Position numbers and translations under genes: made by a program. From Brachybacterium sp. YJGR34 (GTDB lineage: Bacteria; Actinomycetota; Actinomycetes; Actinomycetales; Dermabacteraceae), in NCBI RefSeq assembly GCF_003347015.1, contig NZ_PNFB01000004.1:124001-188000 (forward strand): a DNA stretch of 64,000 bases. The letters are read 5' to 3'. Within the stretch, counting starts at the first letter, position 1. Every line of letters begins with the position of its first letter. Positions 46,652 to 55,566 of this stretch are shown piece by piece. The notes beneath the pieces are model-generated. The model was not told the origin of the DNA. It did not search any database and was given only the letters and a program-made list of their open reading frames with translations.

Positions 46652-47503
46652 ATGACTGCGCATGCCTACCCCGGCATCACCCCGAACGCCCTGGACGTCG
46701 ACGTCACGGACGACGTCGATCGTCTCTACACCGACGGGATCACCGCCCGGAAGGGCGCCTTCACCACCGCATGGGCCGATGAGATGCGGGAGGACATCGA
46801 GACCGCCTTCGAGGAGGCCCGGTCCCGTCAGGACGGCGCCGTGGGCCGCGGCCCGAACCGCTACTACGTCGAGATCCACCCCGAGCAGATGCGCGGCTTC
46901 GTCGACCTGGTCGACCACCCCTGGGTCCGATCGGTGGCGACCGCCGTCCTGGGCCCCGAGTACAAGATCGTCGAGCTCGGCTTCGACATCCCCTTCGCCG
47001 GCGCTGTCAACCAGCCCTGGCACCGGGACTTCCCGAGCCCCGAGGAGACCCGCACCGAGAAGCGCCTGACCTCCCTCGCCTTCAACCTCACCGGCGTCGA
47101 CACCGGCGAGGACATGGGCCCCTTCGAGGTCGCCCTCGGCACCCAGTTCGAGACCGGCGAGGACTTCAAGCACGAGATGTTCCCGGCACGGGAGACCTTC
47201 GGCCGCTACGAGGAGCGGGCGGTGCGCAAGTATCCCCAGCGCGGCGACATCTCCGCCCGCTCGGCCCTGACGATCCATCGGGGGACGATCAACCACTCGC
47301 AGGCCTCCCGGCCGGTCCTCGTCCTGGGGATGGACGGCCCGGAGGCGGACAACGCGGAGCAGCACGACCTCGCCGTCACCCGCGGCTACTGGGAGGCGCT
47401 GCCCGAGCGGGTCCGCGCGCACCTGGACTGCCCCGTGGTCGACGAGCTGACGCCGATCACCCAGAAGCACACCATCGAGGGCCTGGTCATGGGTGATGCG
47501 TGA
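46652..47503 (+). CDS. phytanoyl-CoA dioxygenase (PhyH) family protein
   Basis: A 283-residue Fe(II)/2-oxoglutarate oxygenase fold. WHRDFPSP near residue 129 gives the H-x-D iron ligands, and SALTIHRGTINHS near residue 208 supplies the distal His. The substrate is unknown. ATG 46652 is favoured over ATG 46649 because AAGGAG is then 6 nt upstream. It overlaps the sugar-porter gene by 8 nt, so oxygenase and carrier are one operon under the nearby LacI-type regulator. Confidence 0.82.
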   Translation: MTAHAYPGITPNALDVDVTDDVDRLYTDGITARKGAFTTAWADEMREDIETAFEEARSRQDGAVGRGPNRYYVEIHPEQMRGFVDLVDHPWVRSVATAVLGPEYKIVELGFDIPFAGAVNQPWHRDFPSPEETRTEKRLTSLAFNLTGVDTGEDMGPFEVALGTQFETGEDFKHEMFPARETFGRYEERAVRKYPQRGDISARSALTIHRGTINHSQASRPVLVLGMDGPEADNAEQHDLAVTRGYWEALPERVRAHLDCPVVDELTPITQKHTIEGLVMGDA

Positions 47504-48890
47504 GGTGAGCGCCCGCACCCCGCGGCTCGTCTACGCCGTCGCCGGGGTCGCGGCCCTCGGCGGACTGCTGTTCGGGTACGACACCGGCATCATCGCCGGC
47601 GCCCTCCTCCAGCTGCGCGAGGACCTGGATCTCTCCTCCCGCGAGCAGGAGATCGTGGTGAGCGTGATCCTGCTGGGGGCGATGGTCGGTGCCCTCATCG
47701 CCGGCCGCCTGGCCGTGCGGTACGGGAGGCGCTCGGTGGTCACCGGGGTCGCGGTCGTCTTCGGTCTCGGGGCGATCGCGGCCGCCCTGTCCCCGAACGT
47801 CGCCGTGCTCATCGCCTCCCGTTTCGTCCTGGGGCTGGCCGTCGGCGGGGCGTCGAGCATGGTCCCGGTCTACATCGCCGAGCTCTCCCCGCCGGTGATC
47901 CGCGGACGCCTCATGGTGGCGTTCCAGCTCATGGTGGCCATCGGGCAGCTGATCTCCTTCGTCTGCGGGCTGGTCCTCGCCGAGGCCGGCGGGTGGCGGC
48001 TGATGTTCTTCCTCGCCGTCATCCCCGCGGTGGTCCTGGCCATCGGCATGGTCTTCCTCCCCGAGAGCCCGCGCTGGCTGATCGAGAGGGGCCGCCGGGA
48101 CGAGGCGCTGCGCACCCTGCGGCGGCTGCGCCCTCACGGAGCGGACATCGAGGCCGAGGCCGAGGGGATCGCCGCCGTGGCCACCTCCTCCGGGACGGTG
48201 GCCTCGCCGTGGCGCTCCCTGGGGCAGCGCTGGGTGCGCCCCGCCCTGTTCATCGCGATCGGCATCGCGGCGTTCTCACAGCTGACCGGGATCAACGCGA
48301 TCGTCTACTACGCGCCGACGATCCTGGCCGATGCGGGATTCGGCGACTCGGTGGCGCTGCTGACCGGGGTGGGGATCGGCGTGATGCTCGTGATCGCCGG
48401 AGTCGTCGGCGCGATCGCCGTCGACAAGATCGGCCGACGTCGCACCATGCTGTGGTTCCTCCCCGGATCGGCCCTGGCGATGGCCGTTCTCTCCGTGGTG
48501 TTCATCGACATCCCCAGCACGGACCTCCAGCAGTGGGTGGTGATCGGATCCCTGTTCGCCTACATCCTGTTCAACGGCATCGGCATGCAGGCCGTGGTGT
48601 GGCTCATCGGACCCGAGATCCTTCCCCTGTCCATCCGCGGGCCGGGCGTCAGCCTCTCGACCCTCAGCCTGTGGGCCTTCGACCTGCTGATCGCGGCGAC
48701 GGCGCTGACCGCCATCAGGCTCATCGGCCAGTCGGGGACGTTCGCCCTCTACGCGCTGATGAACGTCCTGTGCATCGTCTTCGTGGCGCGGAAGGTCCCG
48801 GAGACGAAGGGACGCTCCCTCGAGGAGATCGAGAACGCGCTGCACACCCCGGAGCCGTTCCGCCGGGCGCTCGCCGGAACGAGATCCTGA
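47496..48890 (+). CDS. MFS sugar porter
   Basis: A 464-residue, 12-helix transporter of the sugar-porter group. Diagnostic motifs: GGLLFGYDTGIIAGAL in helix 1, RYGRRS after helix 2, VPVYIAELSPPVIRG, PESPRWLIERGR before the central loop, QLTGINAIVYYAPTI in helix 7, and PETKGRSLEEIE at the end. The start is uncertain among GTG 47493, ATG 47496 and GTG 47505, all upstream of helix 1. Probably a proton-coupled monosaccharide or inositol importer. Confidence 0.93.
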   Translation: MREVSARTPRLVYAVAGVAALGGLLFGYDTGIIAGALLQLREDLDLSSREQEIVVSVILLGAMVGALIAGRLAVRYGRRSVVTGVAVVFGLGAIAAALSPNVAVLIASRFVLGLAVGGASSMVPVYIAELSPPVIRGRLMVAFQLMVAIGQLISFVCGLVLAEAGGWRLMFFLAVIPAVVLAIGMVFLPESPRWLIERGRRDEALRTLRRLRPHGADIEAEAEGIAAVATSSGTVASPWRSLGQRWVRPALFIAIGIAAFSQLTGINAIVYYAPTILADAGFGDSVALLTGVGIGVMLVIAGVVGAIAVDKIGRRRTMLWFLPGSALAMAVLSVVFIDIPSTDLQQWVVIGSLFAYILFNGIGMQAVVWLIGPEILPLSIRGPGVSLSTLSLWAFDLLIAATALTAIRLIGQSGTFALYALMNVLCIVFVARKVPETKGRSLEEIENALHTPEPFRRALAGTRS

Positions 48891-48910
48891 GCAGCTCCCG
48901 GAGTGCTCCT

Positions 48911-48941
48911 CGCCCCGGACCGGTCCTCCCGGTCCGGGGCG
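48911..48941. terminator. strong two-way hairpin terminator
   Basis: A perfect 13-bp stem (48911-48923 with 48929-48941, starting CGCCCCGG) and a 5-nt loop TCCTC. It lies 20 nt after the sugar-porter stop and 37 nt before the end of the convergent hydrolase-like gene. Confidence 0.75.
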
Positions 48942-48950
48942 AGGTGCGTC

Positions 48951-48962
48951 GGGGGGGGGGGG
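48951..48962 (+). repeat. run of 12 G
   Basis: A 12-base poly-G homopolymer follows the terminator hairpin. A second G9 run is near 49843-49851, upstream of the same convergent gene. Such runs are prone to length change in replication or sequencing. Confidence 0.85.
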
Positions 48963-48978
48963 CGCAGCACCGGCGCGC

Positions 48979-49818
48979 TCAGAGCGCCAGCATCGCCGCC
49001 GCGACCTCGTCCGACGCCGCGTCCGGGAGCGCGCCCGCGGCGTCATCGAGCACCAGGAGCCGGGCCTCGGGGATCTCCCGCGCCAGGGCCTCGCCGTTGC
49101 CGAGCGGGAAGAACAGGTCGCGGCGTCCGTGCACCACGAGCGCCGGCAGGGCGAGGTCCGCGAGGCGTTCGCGCCAGCGCGGGCTGCAGTCCAGCCGGGA
49201 GAACACCATCGCCAGCTGGTCGGCTCGGTGCGCCTCCGGCTGCGTGCCGGGCGTCCGGTCCCAGATGCGCGCGGCGAGGTCCCGGGCGGCAGCGGGATCG
49301 TCGCCGAGGATCCGGGCGCTCTCGGCGGCGTGCTCCGCGACGGCCTCGCGATCGGCCCAGTCGGGTTCGGGACGGGAGAAGAGCCCCTCCAGCGTTGCGG
49401 CGTCGTGGTCGGGGAGGTCCGCATCGACCGGACCGGGCGCGAGAGGCCGGGTTCCGACGAGGGTGAGCGCCGAGAACGACTCCGGGTGGTCGAGCGCCGC
49501 CACCTGCGCGACCATCCCGCTCACCCCGATGCCCGCCAGGTGGGCGGGGCGTTCATCGAGAGCGCCGGCGAGGGCGGCGGCGTCGGCGGCGAGATCGCGC
49601 AGCGTGTACGCCGGCGCCGTGAGGTCGCCGATGGTCGATGCCCCCGCATCGCGCAGGTCGCAGCGCACCACCTGCCGACCTCCCCGCGCGAGGGCGGTGC
49701 AGAGCGCATCCGGCCAGGAGAGCATCGTGGTGGCGCCCAGGCAGAGCACCAGCGGATCGGCCTCGTCGCCGAAGCGCTCGATGCCGAGGCTCACGCCGTT
49801 CACGTCCAGGATCGTCAT
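48979..49818 (-). CDS. alpha/beta-hydrolase-fold protein, probably catalytically inactive
   Basis: A 279-residue alpha/beta-hydrolase of the group containing anthracycline-methylesterase-like enzymes (LVLCLGATTMLSWPDAL start, DLRDAGAST, HGRRDLFFPLGNGEALA). Where active relatives have VGxSMGGMIAQ, this one reads AGIGVSGMVAQ, so the nucleophile Ser position is Gly. Where they have GMGHxLP, it reads DAAGALP, so the catalytic His is missing. The Asp (GRRD) remains. It therefore looks like a binding protein or a decayed enzyme. Separate from the sugar porter (convergent). Confidence 0.75.
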   Translation of the reverse strand: MTILDVNGVSLGIERFGDEADPLVLCLGATTMLSWPDALCTALARGGRQVVRCDLRDAGASTIGDLTAPAYTLRDLAADAAALAGALDERPAHLAGIGVSGMVAQVAALDHPESFSALTLVGTRPLAPGPVDADLPDHDAATLEGLFSRPEPDWADREAVAEHAAESARILGDDPAAARDLAARIWDRTPGTQPEAHRADQLAMVFSRLDCSPRWRERLADLALPALVVHGRRDLFFPLGNGEALAREIPEARLLVLDDAAGALPDAASDEVAAAMLAL

Positions 49819-49957
49819 CGTCTGCTCGCTCCGGTGGGGGTCGGGGGGGGGCGCTCCGCGCCGCGTCGTCGGGGCCGACGGGTGGTGGCACTGTCCATCC
49901 TGATCCGCGGGGGACGGGGTGTCGAGCACATATCCCCTGGATGTCAGCGCCGCACCC

Positions 49958-51901
49958 TCACACCATCACGTGCTCCTCGTTCACCCCGAACCACGCCACC
50001 TCGCCGGTGGCCAGCACCTCGCGGTCGCTGACGGACCAGGCGTGCCCGCCCGTCTCGCCCCGCCGCATCTGCGTGAAGTTGAAGCGGTCCGCGGAATAGA
50101 TCCGGCCGCCGGCGGAGACCACGGCCTCGAGGAAGCCGGAGTCCTCCCCGCGACTGACGTCCGCGAAGGGGTGCGCGGCGAAGACCTCGGCCCCGGCGGT
50201 GATCGTCGGCCCCATGACGTGGTCGGTGAAGCGGTGCTCCATCCAGGGGAAGCGCAGCAGCGTCGCATCGGGTCCGGCGACGTGCATGTAGTGGGCGTGC
50301 TTTCCCACCACGTCCGCGCCCGAGAACTCCCGCGCCCGCAGCAGGTCGTGGAGGTAGAAGGCGCCGTAGAGGTCGTCGTCGTCCATCTTGGTCAGCACGC
50401 CGCCCTCGGCCCGCTCCACCGCGGCGTTCAGGCACGCGCCCAGGGACCAGTCGCTCGGCGCCTCCATCACCACCACGTCCTCGACGCCCAGTTCGCGGGC
50501 GCGCAGCGCCACCGCCTCGGGCGCCTCGAAACCGTGCGTGACCAGAAGCAGCTGCCGCTGCACCCCCGCCTGCCGGCCGATCTGCCCCACCAGGTGATCC
50601 AGCTGCTCGGGCCGGTTGGTCACGGCCAGGATGCTCACCGCGGGCAGGCCCGCTCCGCCCACCAGCCCCGCGCGGCCGGCCCGCTCGCCGAGGCCCACCG
50701 CGTCGAGCACCTGGCGGGCGCGGTGGGTGTAAGTGTGCTCGTGCCAGATCCGGCGCTGGGCGAGGTGGACGGTGCGGTCGCGCAGCTCGCGGGAGCGCAC
50801 CAGCGCGCGCACCACATGCGCGGCGTCCTCCCGCTCGGCGACCACGGGCACCTCCTCCTCGGCGAAGAACTTCCCGATCGCGGGGGAGGGGGCGGAGACC
50901 ACGGGAGTACCCGAGGCGCTGATCTCGAAGATGCGCCGAGCGCACATCGAGGGGCTCGTGACCACGGAGTTCACGTTGAGGAACACCTTGTACGCCTTGT
51001 ACGCGGTGAGCATCCGGTCATAGCTCAGCGAGCCCACCACCCGATCGGCCAGCTCTCCGGGGAACTGGTAGTTCTCGTCGTCGCCGAGGAAGCGGGAGAA
51101 GATCTCCAGGCCCTTGTCCATCCGCGCCGAGGCCTCCAGTGCCCCGCCCAGCAGCATGTCCATCTGCGTGCGGCGCTCGGGGAACTTGTGTGCGAAGTAC
51201 ATCCCGGCGAAGGCCACGTCCCGCGCCTGGTGCCCGTGCTGGGGACGGATCGGGTTGTGGACCGCGGACTGCGCGGCGAAGGGCAGCACCGCCACCCGGT
51301 CATGCCCCAGCTCCTCCCGGTACCGGGGCAGCAGGGTCACGTCCGTGGTGAAGACCTGGTCGAACAGCCGCGCCGTGTCCAGGAAGTCCTCGAAGTGCGG
51401 CGGGTCCTCCTTGTTCCAGAACACGGTGGGGATCCCCTGCTCACGGCAGTGCGCCACCAGCTCCTGCAGCGGCGGGCTGGGGGCCTTCGAGCCGGTGAGC
51501 TGGTACTGCCAGGCGTCGTCGTTGCCGTGCCAGGCGGACTCCACCAGCAGCAGATCCACCGCCGTCTCCGCGAGCTGCTCCCGCCACCGCGCCGGGGTCA
51601 CCGCCACGGTCTCGAACTCGTGGCTCCAGGCCAGCAGCGAGAAGTCGTCGAGGATGACCGCGGCGCGCAGGCCGGCCAGGTGCGGGGCGCGCTCCGGCAT
51701 CACGGCCGGCGCGAAGTCGAGGCCGCCGTCCCGGGCGGGCATGCCCGAGCCGTCGGCCGTGGAGGCGGCGATCCGCCGCCGCTGCTGCCAGGTGCGCAGC
51801 TGGGAGATCCCGCCCGTGCGCAGATGCCACAGGGCGGTGCGGGCGGTGCGGAGGGTGGACTCCGAGCGCCGGCCGGAGGGGCCGGGAGACTGCGCTGACA
51901 T
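49958..51901 (-). CDS. two-domain glycosyltransferase (CgeB/GT-B-like N half, GT2-like C half)
   Basis: A 647-residue relative of the protein at 26550-29204. The N half has PTVFWNKEDPPHFEDF, VAVLPFAAQSAVHNP, DVAFAGMYFAHKFPERR and ARRIFEISASGTPVVSAPS. The C half begins PAVSILAVTNRP and has KMDDDDLYG (DxD), the sugar-nucleotide/metal site of GT2 enzymes. The order of motifs matches its relative, but the central region is shorter. Standing alone here and divergent from an aldo/keto reductase, it probably decorates a surface glycan. Confidence 0.82.
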   Translation of the reverse strand: MSAQSPGPSGRRSESTLRTARTALWHLRTGGISQLRTWQQRRRIAASTADGSGMPARDGGLDFAPAVMPERAPHLAGLRAAVILDDFSLLAWSHEFETVAVTPARWREQLAETAVDLLLVESAWHGNDDAWQYQLTGSKAPSPPLQELVAHCREQGIPTVFWNKEDPPHFEDFLDTARLFDQVFTTDVTLLPRYREELGHDRVAVLPFAAQSAVHNPIRPQHGHQARDVAFAGMYFAHKFPERRTQMDMLLGGALEASARMDKGLEIFSRFLGDDENYQFPGELADRVVGSLSYDRMLTAYKAYKVFLNVNSVVTSPSMCARRIFEISASGTPVVSAPSPAIGKFFAEEEVPVVAEREDAAHVVRALVRSRELRDRTVHLAQRRIWHEHTYTHRARQVLDAVGLGERAGRAGLVGGAGLPAVSILAVTNRPEQLDHLVGQIGRQAGVQRQLLLVTHGFEAPEAVALRARELGVEDVVVMEAPSDWSLGACLNAAVERAEGGVLTKMDDDDLYGAFYLHDLLRAREFSGADVVGKHAHYMHVAGPDATLLRFPWMEHRFTDHVMGPTITAGAEVFAAHPFADVSRGEDSGFLEAVVSAGGRIYSADRFNFTQMRRGETGGHAWSVSDREVLATGEVAWFGVNEEHVMV

Positions 51902-52106
51902 GCGGCGGGACCTCGAGGGGACGGTGGGGCAGGGGCGGGGCCAGCCTACGTGCTCGCCCCTCCGGCCCGGGGTCGTGCGGAGGGCGCCCGGAGCCTGGAC
52001 GGGGCGGCCCCGGTGTGATGGGGTCGAGCACGGCGGCGTCGCCCGGAGCGGAATCGGCCGCGAGCCGCCGCCGGCCCGCCCACCACCCCCTTGCGAAACG
52101 AGCTCC

Positions 52107-53075
52107 ATGGACAGCGATCGCCCCACCACCCCCGCCCCGAGCCTCCCGATCGGCGCCCGCCCGCTGCCCGGCACCGCCCTGGACGCCGGCCCCCTCACAC
52201 TGGGCACCACCAGCCTGGGCGCCGACACCGCGCCGGGCAGCGCCGAGGAGGCACAGGCCGTGGAGCTCGCGACCGCGATGCTGCACGGCCCCTACGCCCT
52301 CATCGACACCTCCAACGCCTACGCGGGCGGACGCAGCGAAGCCGTGCTGGGCCTCGCCCTGCGCGAGGCCGGCATCGCCGAAGGCCGCGCGATCGTCACC
52401 AAGGTCGATGCCGACCCCACCACCGGCGCCTTCGACCGCGACCGCGTGCTGCGCTCCGTCGAGGAGAGCCGTGAGCGGCTGGGCCTGGACACGATCGGCC
52501 TGCTGCACCTGCACGACCCCTACGGGATCACGGTCGAGGAGGGCATGGCCGCCGGCGGCCCGGTCGCCGGTCTGCAGGAGCTCAAGGAGCAGGGCGTCGT
52601 CGGCGCGATCGGCATCGCCGCCGGGAAGCTCGACCTGATGCACCGCTACGTGGGCACCGGGGCGTTCGACGCGGTGCTCAACCACAACCGGTTCACCCTC
52701 GCCGACCGCAGCGCGACCGCGCTCTTCGAGGAGGCGAACAAGCGCGGCATGGGCGTGTTCAACGCCGCCCCCTTCGGCGGCGCGCTGCTGGCCAAGGGGT
52801 CCGCCAGCGGCGCCACCTACGCCTACCAGCAGCCGCCGGCGGAGCTGGTGGCCTGGGTGCGGCGCGTCGAGGAGCTCTGCGCGCGCCACGGGATCACCCT
52901 GCCCGCCGCGGCGCTGCAGTTCTCCCTCCGCTCGCCGCTGGTGCACTCCACCGTGGTGGGCATCTCCTCCGCGGCGCGGATCGAGCAGCTGGAGCAGCTG
53001 CGCACCGTCCCCGTGCCGGAGGCCTTCTGGGAGGAGCTCGAGGCACTGGAGCGGCCGGCGACGGGCACCGCGTAG
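52107..53075 (+). CDS. aldo/keto reductase
   Basis: A 322-residue (beta/alpha)8 NADPH-dependent reductase of the group containing D-threo-aldose/L-fucose 1-dehydrogenase. IDTSNAYAGGRSEAVLG contains the catalytic Asp and Tyr near residues 68-73, VTKVDAD the Lys near residue 94, and LHLHDPYG the usual His segment. PLTLGTTSLG is the typical start. The gene is divergent from the glycosyltransferase, with a 205-bp gap where no clear operator is seen. Confidence 0.88.
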   Translation: MDSDRPTTPAPSLPIGARPLPGTALDAGPLTLGTTSLGADTAPGSAEEAQAVELATAMLHGPYALIDTSNAYAGGRSEAVLGLALREAGIAEGRAIVTKVDADPTTGAFDRDRVLRSVEESRERLGLDTIGLLHLHDPYGITVEEGMAAGGPVAGLQELKEQGVVGAIGIAAGKLDLMHRYVGTGAFDAVLNHNRFTLADRSATALFEEANKRGMGVFNAAPFGGALLAKGSASGATYAYQQPPAELVAWVRRVEELCARHGITLPAAALQFSLRSPLVHSTVVGISSAARIEQLEQLRTVPVPEAFWEELEALERPATGTA

Positions 53076-53154
53076 GAGGGCGTGCGGAGGGTCTGTGACC
53101 TGGCACGAACGTGCGATCCGCCATGCGGACCGGTCGCGAGCACCGGGGTGCGGG

Positions 53155-53160
53155 TACTCT
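53155..53160 (+). promoter_or_regulatory. possible -10 box of the DUF6270 gene
   Basis: TACTCT lies 36 nt before the GTG start at 53196, in a 120-bp gap after the aldo/keto reductase gene. Confidence 0.3.
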
Positions 53161-53195
53161 GATGCGCGCTTCCGCTCGTGCCCCGAAGGAGACCC

Positions 53196-53960
53196 GTGAC
53201 CGCCGATTCGACTGCCAGCGCGCATCCCGTGCGCGTCGTCATCTACGGCAGCTGCGTGGCCCGGGACACCGTGGACCTCGCCGGCGGTGACCGCTTCGAC
53301 GTCATCGCCTACATCGCCCGGCAGTCGCTGCTCTCCGCGGAGCACGACGCCAGTGCGCACTTCCCCGGCGACGCCTCGATCGAGTCCGACTTCCAGCGCC
53401 GCATGATGGAGGGCGACTTCGCCGGGAACCTCGCCGAGCGCCTCGCCGAGGCCGCGCAGGAGGCCGATCTGCTGCTGTGGGACCTGGTCGACGAGCGCCA
53501 CGGCGTGCACGTCTTCGACGACGGCGGCGTCGCCACCCGCAGCATCGACCTGGTCCGGGTGCCCGAGGTGCTGGCCGCCGTCGAGGACGCCCGCCACCTC
53601 GAGTTCGGCGCCGAGGAGCACTTCGCGCTGTGGTCCGAGCGCGCCAGCACCCTCCGCGACGAGCTCGCCGAGCTCTCCCTGCTGGAGAAGACCGTGGTGC
53701 TGCAGGTGCCCTGGGCGCTGGTCACCGTGGACGGCCGCCACACCCCGCGCAGCATGGGCACCTCCGCCAAGGAGGCCAACGAGGCGTACCTGCGCTACTA
53801 CCAGCGCCTGCGCGAGCTCGGCTTCCGGATCCTCGAGCTGCAGCCCCTCGGCGTGCTCGCCGATCCCGAGCACCGCTGGGGCCTGGCGCCCTTCCACTAC
53901 AGCCAGGACGTCTACGAGGAGATCGTGGAGCGCCTGAGCGCCGAGGACCCCTCCGCCTGA
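53196..53960 (+). CDS. DUF6270 family, SGNH-like protein
   Basis: A 254-residue protein whose start RVVIYGSCVARDT is the hallmark of DUF6270; the Ser of GSC sits where the SGNH-hydrolase nucleophile would be. LLLWDLVDERHGV and a C-terminal WGLAPFHYSQDVY, where the His may be the base, fit the rest of the family. GTG 53196 is chosen because AAGGAG precedes it by 4-5 nt. Members are often found with wall-polysaccharide genes; the reaction is not known. Convergent with an exported protein gene. Confidence 0.75.
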   Translation: MTADSTASAHPVRVVIYGSCVARDTVDLAGGDRFDVIAYIARQSLLSAEHDASAHFPGDASIESDFQRRMMEGDFAGNLAERLAEAAQEADLLLWDLVDERHGVHVFDDGGVATRSIDLVRVPEVLAAVEDARHLEFGAEEHFALWSERASTLRDELAELSLLEKTVVLQVPWALVTVDGRHTPRSMGTSAKEANEAYLRYYQRLRELGFRILELQPLGVLADPEHRWGLAPFHYSQDVYEEIVERLSAEDPSA

Positions 53961-54002
53961 GAGGCGCGGCGGCCGACGGGATCACCGGTCAGCGAGGCAG
54001 GT

Positions 54003-54668
54003 TCAGACCTCGCAGGTGACCAGCGGCATGCGCACCAGCACGTCGTCGTTGTACGTGTCGCTCGACTCACGCAGCAGATTGGACATCCCGACCGTGACCG
54101 TCTCGTCCTGCGTGGCGGTGAAGGTCACCGAGTAGGTCTGCCAGACGGGATCTCCCTCGGACATCGGCAGCGCCTCGGTGCCGTTGAAATCTTCCGGTCG
54201 GGTCGCGACCGCGGTCCGCGCCAGCGAACCGCCGTCCGCACCGGTGACGGTGAGCTGCATGGCCTGCCCGGCCGTCTCCGCCGCTTCCGGGTCCGCAGAT
54301 TCGGCGGACCACTGCCCTGCCGCCTCGAAGGAGATGGTGTAGGTGACCCCCGCGACCACCGGAAGCTCGGCGTCCGTGAAGATCGTCGCGCCCTGGACGA
54401 TGTCGTCCGGGGAGCTGTTGCGCTGCGAGATCCAGGTGTCGACGCCGTCGCGGTTCTGCCAGCTGGTGGTGGAGGTGTCCGTCTCGGCATCGAGCGCACC
54501 GGAGGGCATGGTGGTCTCCCACTCCTCCGCCGCCGGGAGCGTGGGGCACTCCTGGAGCGAGGCGGCGATCGCGGGGGCGGCGACGGCGATGCCCACCACG
54601 GGCGCGGTCCAGGCGACCCCGCGCAGGAGGGCGCGGCGCCGGAGCGGGGCGTCCGATGGGCTGGTCAT
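54003..54668 (-). CDS. Tat-exported beta-sandwich protein of unknown function
   Basis: A 221-residue protein. RRRALLRGVAWTAPVVGIAVAAPAIAA is a signal peptide of Tat type, with cleavage likely after AIAA near residue 35. The mature part contains FTDAELPVVAGVTYTISFEAAG and WQTYSVTFTATQDETVTV, the strand pattern of a CBM-like or jellyroll carbohydrate-binding module, with Cys at both ends (QECPTLP near the start, VTCEV at the end) that may pair. It is 73 bp downstream of the ABC permease gene and may belong to that operon. Confidence 0.65.
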   Translation of the reverse strand: MTSPSDAPLRRRALLRGVAWTAPVVGIAVAAPAIAASLQECPTLPAAEEWETTMPSGALDAETDTSTTSWQNRDGVDTWISQRNSSPDDIVQGATIFTDAELPVVAGVTYTISFEAAGQWSAESADPEAAETAGQAMQLTVTGADGGSLARTAVATRPEDFNGTEALPMSEGDPVWQTYSVTFTATQDETVTVGMSNLLRESSDTYNDDVLVRMPLVTCEV

Positions 54669-54741
54669 CTGCCCTGTCTAGCAGGATGATGCGCCCAGCT
54701 CAATGGTCCTGTGCCCACGGCCTCGGACTCGCCTCCGCGCA

Positions 54742-55563
54742 TCAGTCCTTGAGCCCGCCCTCGGCGAGGCCGGCCACGACGTGCTTCTGCAGCGCGATGA
54801 ACACCACGATGATCGGGATCGCGATGACCGTGGAGACGGCCATGAGGTTCGTCCATTGGGTGCCGAAGCTGGCGATGAACCGATTGAGCACCACGGTGAT
54901 CGGCTGCTTGTCGTCGCTCGTGGCGAGCGTGAGCCCGAAGACGAACTCGCCCCAGGTCATCACGAAGGTCAAGGTGGCCACCATGATCAGGCCCGGCCGG
55001 GCAAGCGGCAGCCCCACCCGGAGGAACGCCCCGACGATCGAGCAGCCGTCCAGCCGGGCGGCCTCCAGCAGCTCCCCGGGGATCGCGCCCATGTAGGGGC
55101 GCAGCAGCACCACCGCGAAGGGCAGTGTGACCGAGACGTTCGCGATGATCAGCCCCGTATAGGTGTCCACCAGGCCGTACTGGCTGAAGATCGCGAACAG
55201 CGGCAGGGCGAGGCTGATCGTCGGCAGCATCTGGGCGGCGAGCAGCAGGAACAGCACGGCACCGGTGATGCGGAACCGGTATTTCGCCAGCGCGTAGGCG
55301 GCCGGGGCGCTGAGGACCAGGGTCAGCGCGAGCGCGGGCAGGGTGATGATCGCACTCGAGCGCAGGCCGCTCCAGACCGCCGGGTCGGAGAGCACCGTGT
55401 CCGCGTAGGCCTGCAGCGTCGCGGGGCTCGGGATGATGTCCGGCGGGGTGGCGAAGACGTCGGCGGGGAGCTTGAGGGACGTCGCGACCATCCAGTACAC
55501 GGGGACGAGGTAGATGAGCACCAGCACGGTCGCGGCGACGGTGAGGACGGCGGGTCGCTGCAT
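54742..55563 (-). CDS. carbohydrate ABC transporter permease (MalG-like)
   Basis: A 273-residue permease with six helices. PVYWMVATSLKLPADVF is at the typical MalG start, GELLEAARLDGCSIVGAFLRVGLPLARP is the EAA loop, and VVAGLAEGGLKD the C terminus. It is separated by 3 nt from the MalF-type gene. Part of the importer 54742-57847. Confidence 0.93.
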   Translation of the reverse strand: MQRPAVLTVAATVLVLIYLVPVYWMVATSLKLPADVFATPPDIIPSPATLQAYADTVLSDPAVWSGLRSSAIITLPALALTLVLSAPAAYALAKYRFRITGAVLFLLLAAQMLPTISLALPLFAIFSQYGLVDTYTGLIIANVSVTLPFAVVLLRPYMGAIPGELLEAARLDGCSIVGAFLRVGLPLARPGLIMVATLTFVMTWGEFVFGLTLATSDDKQPITVVLNRFIASFGTQWTNLMAVSTVIAIPIIVVFIALQKHVVAGLAEGGLKD

Positions 55564-55566
55564 CGC

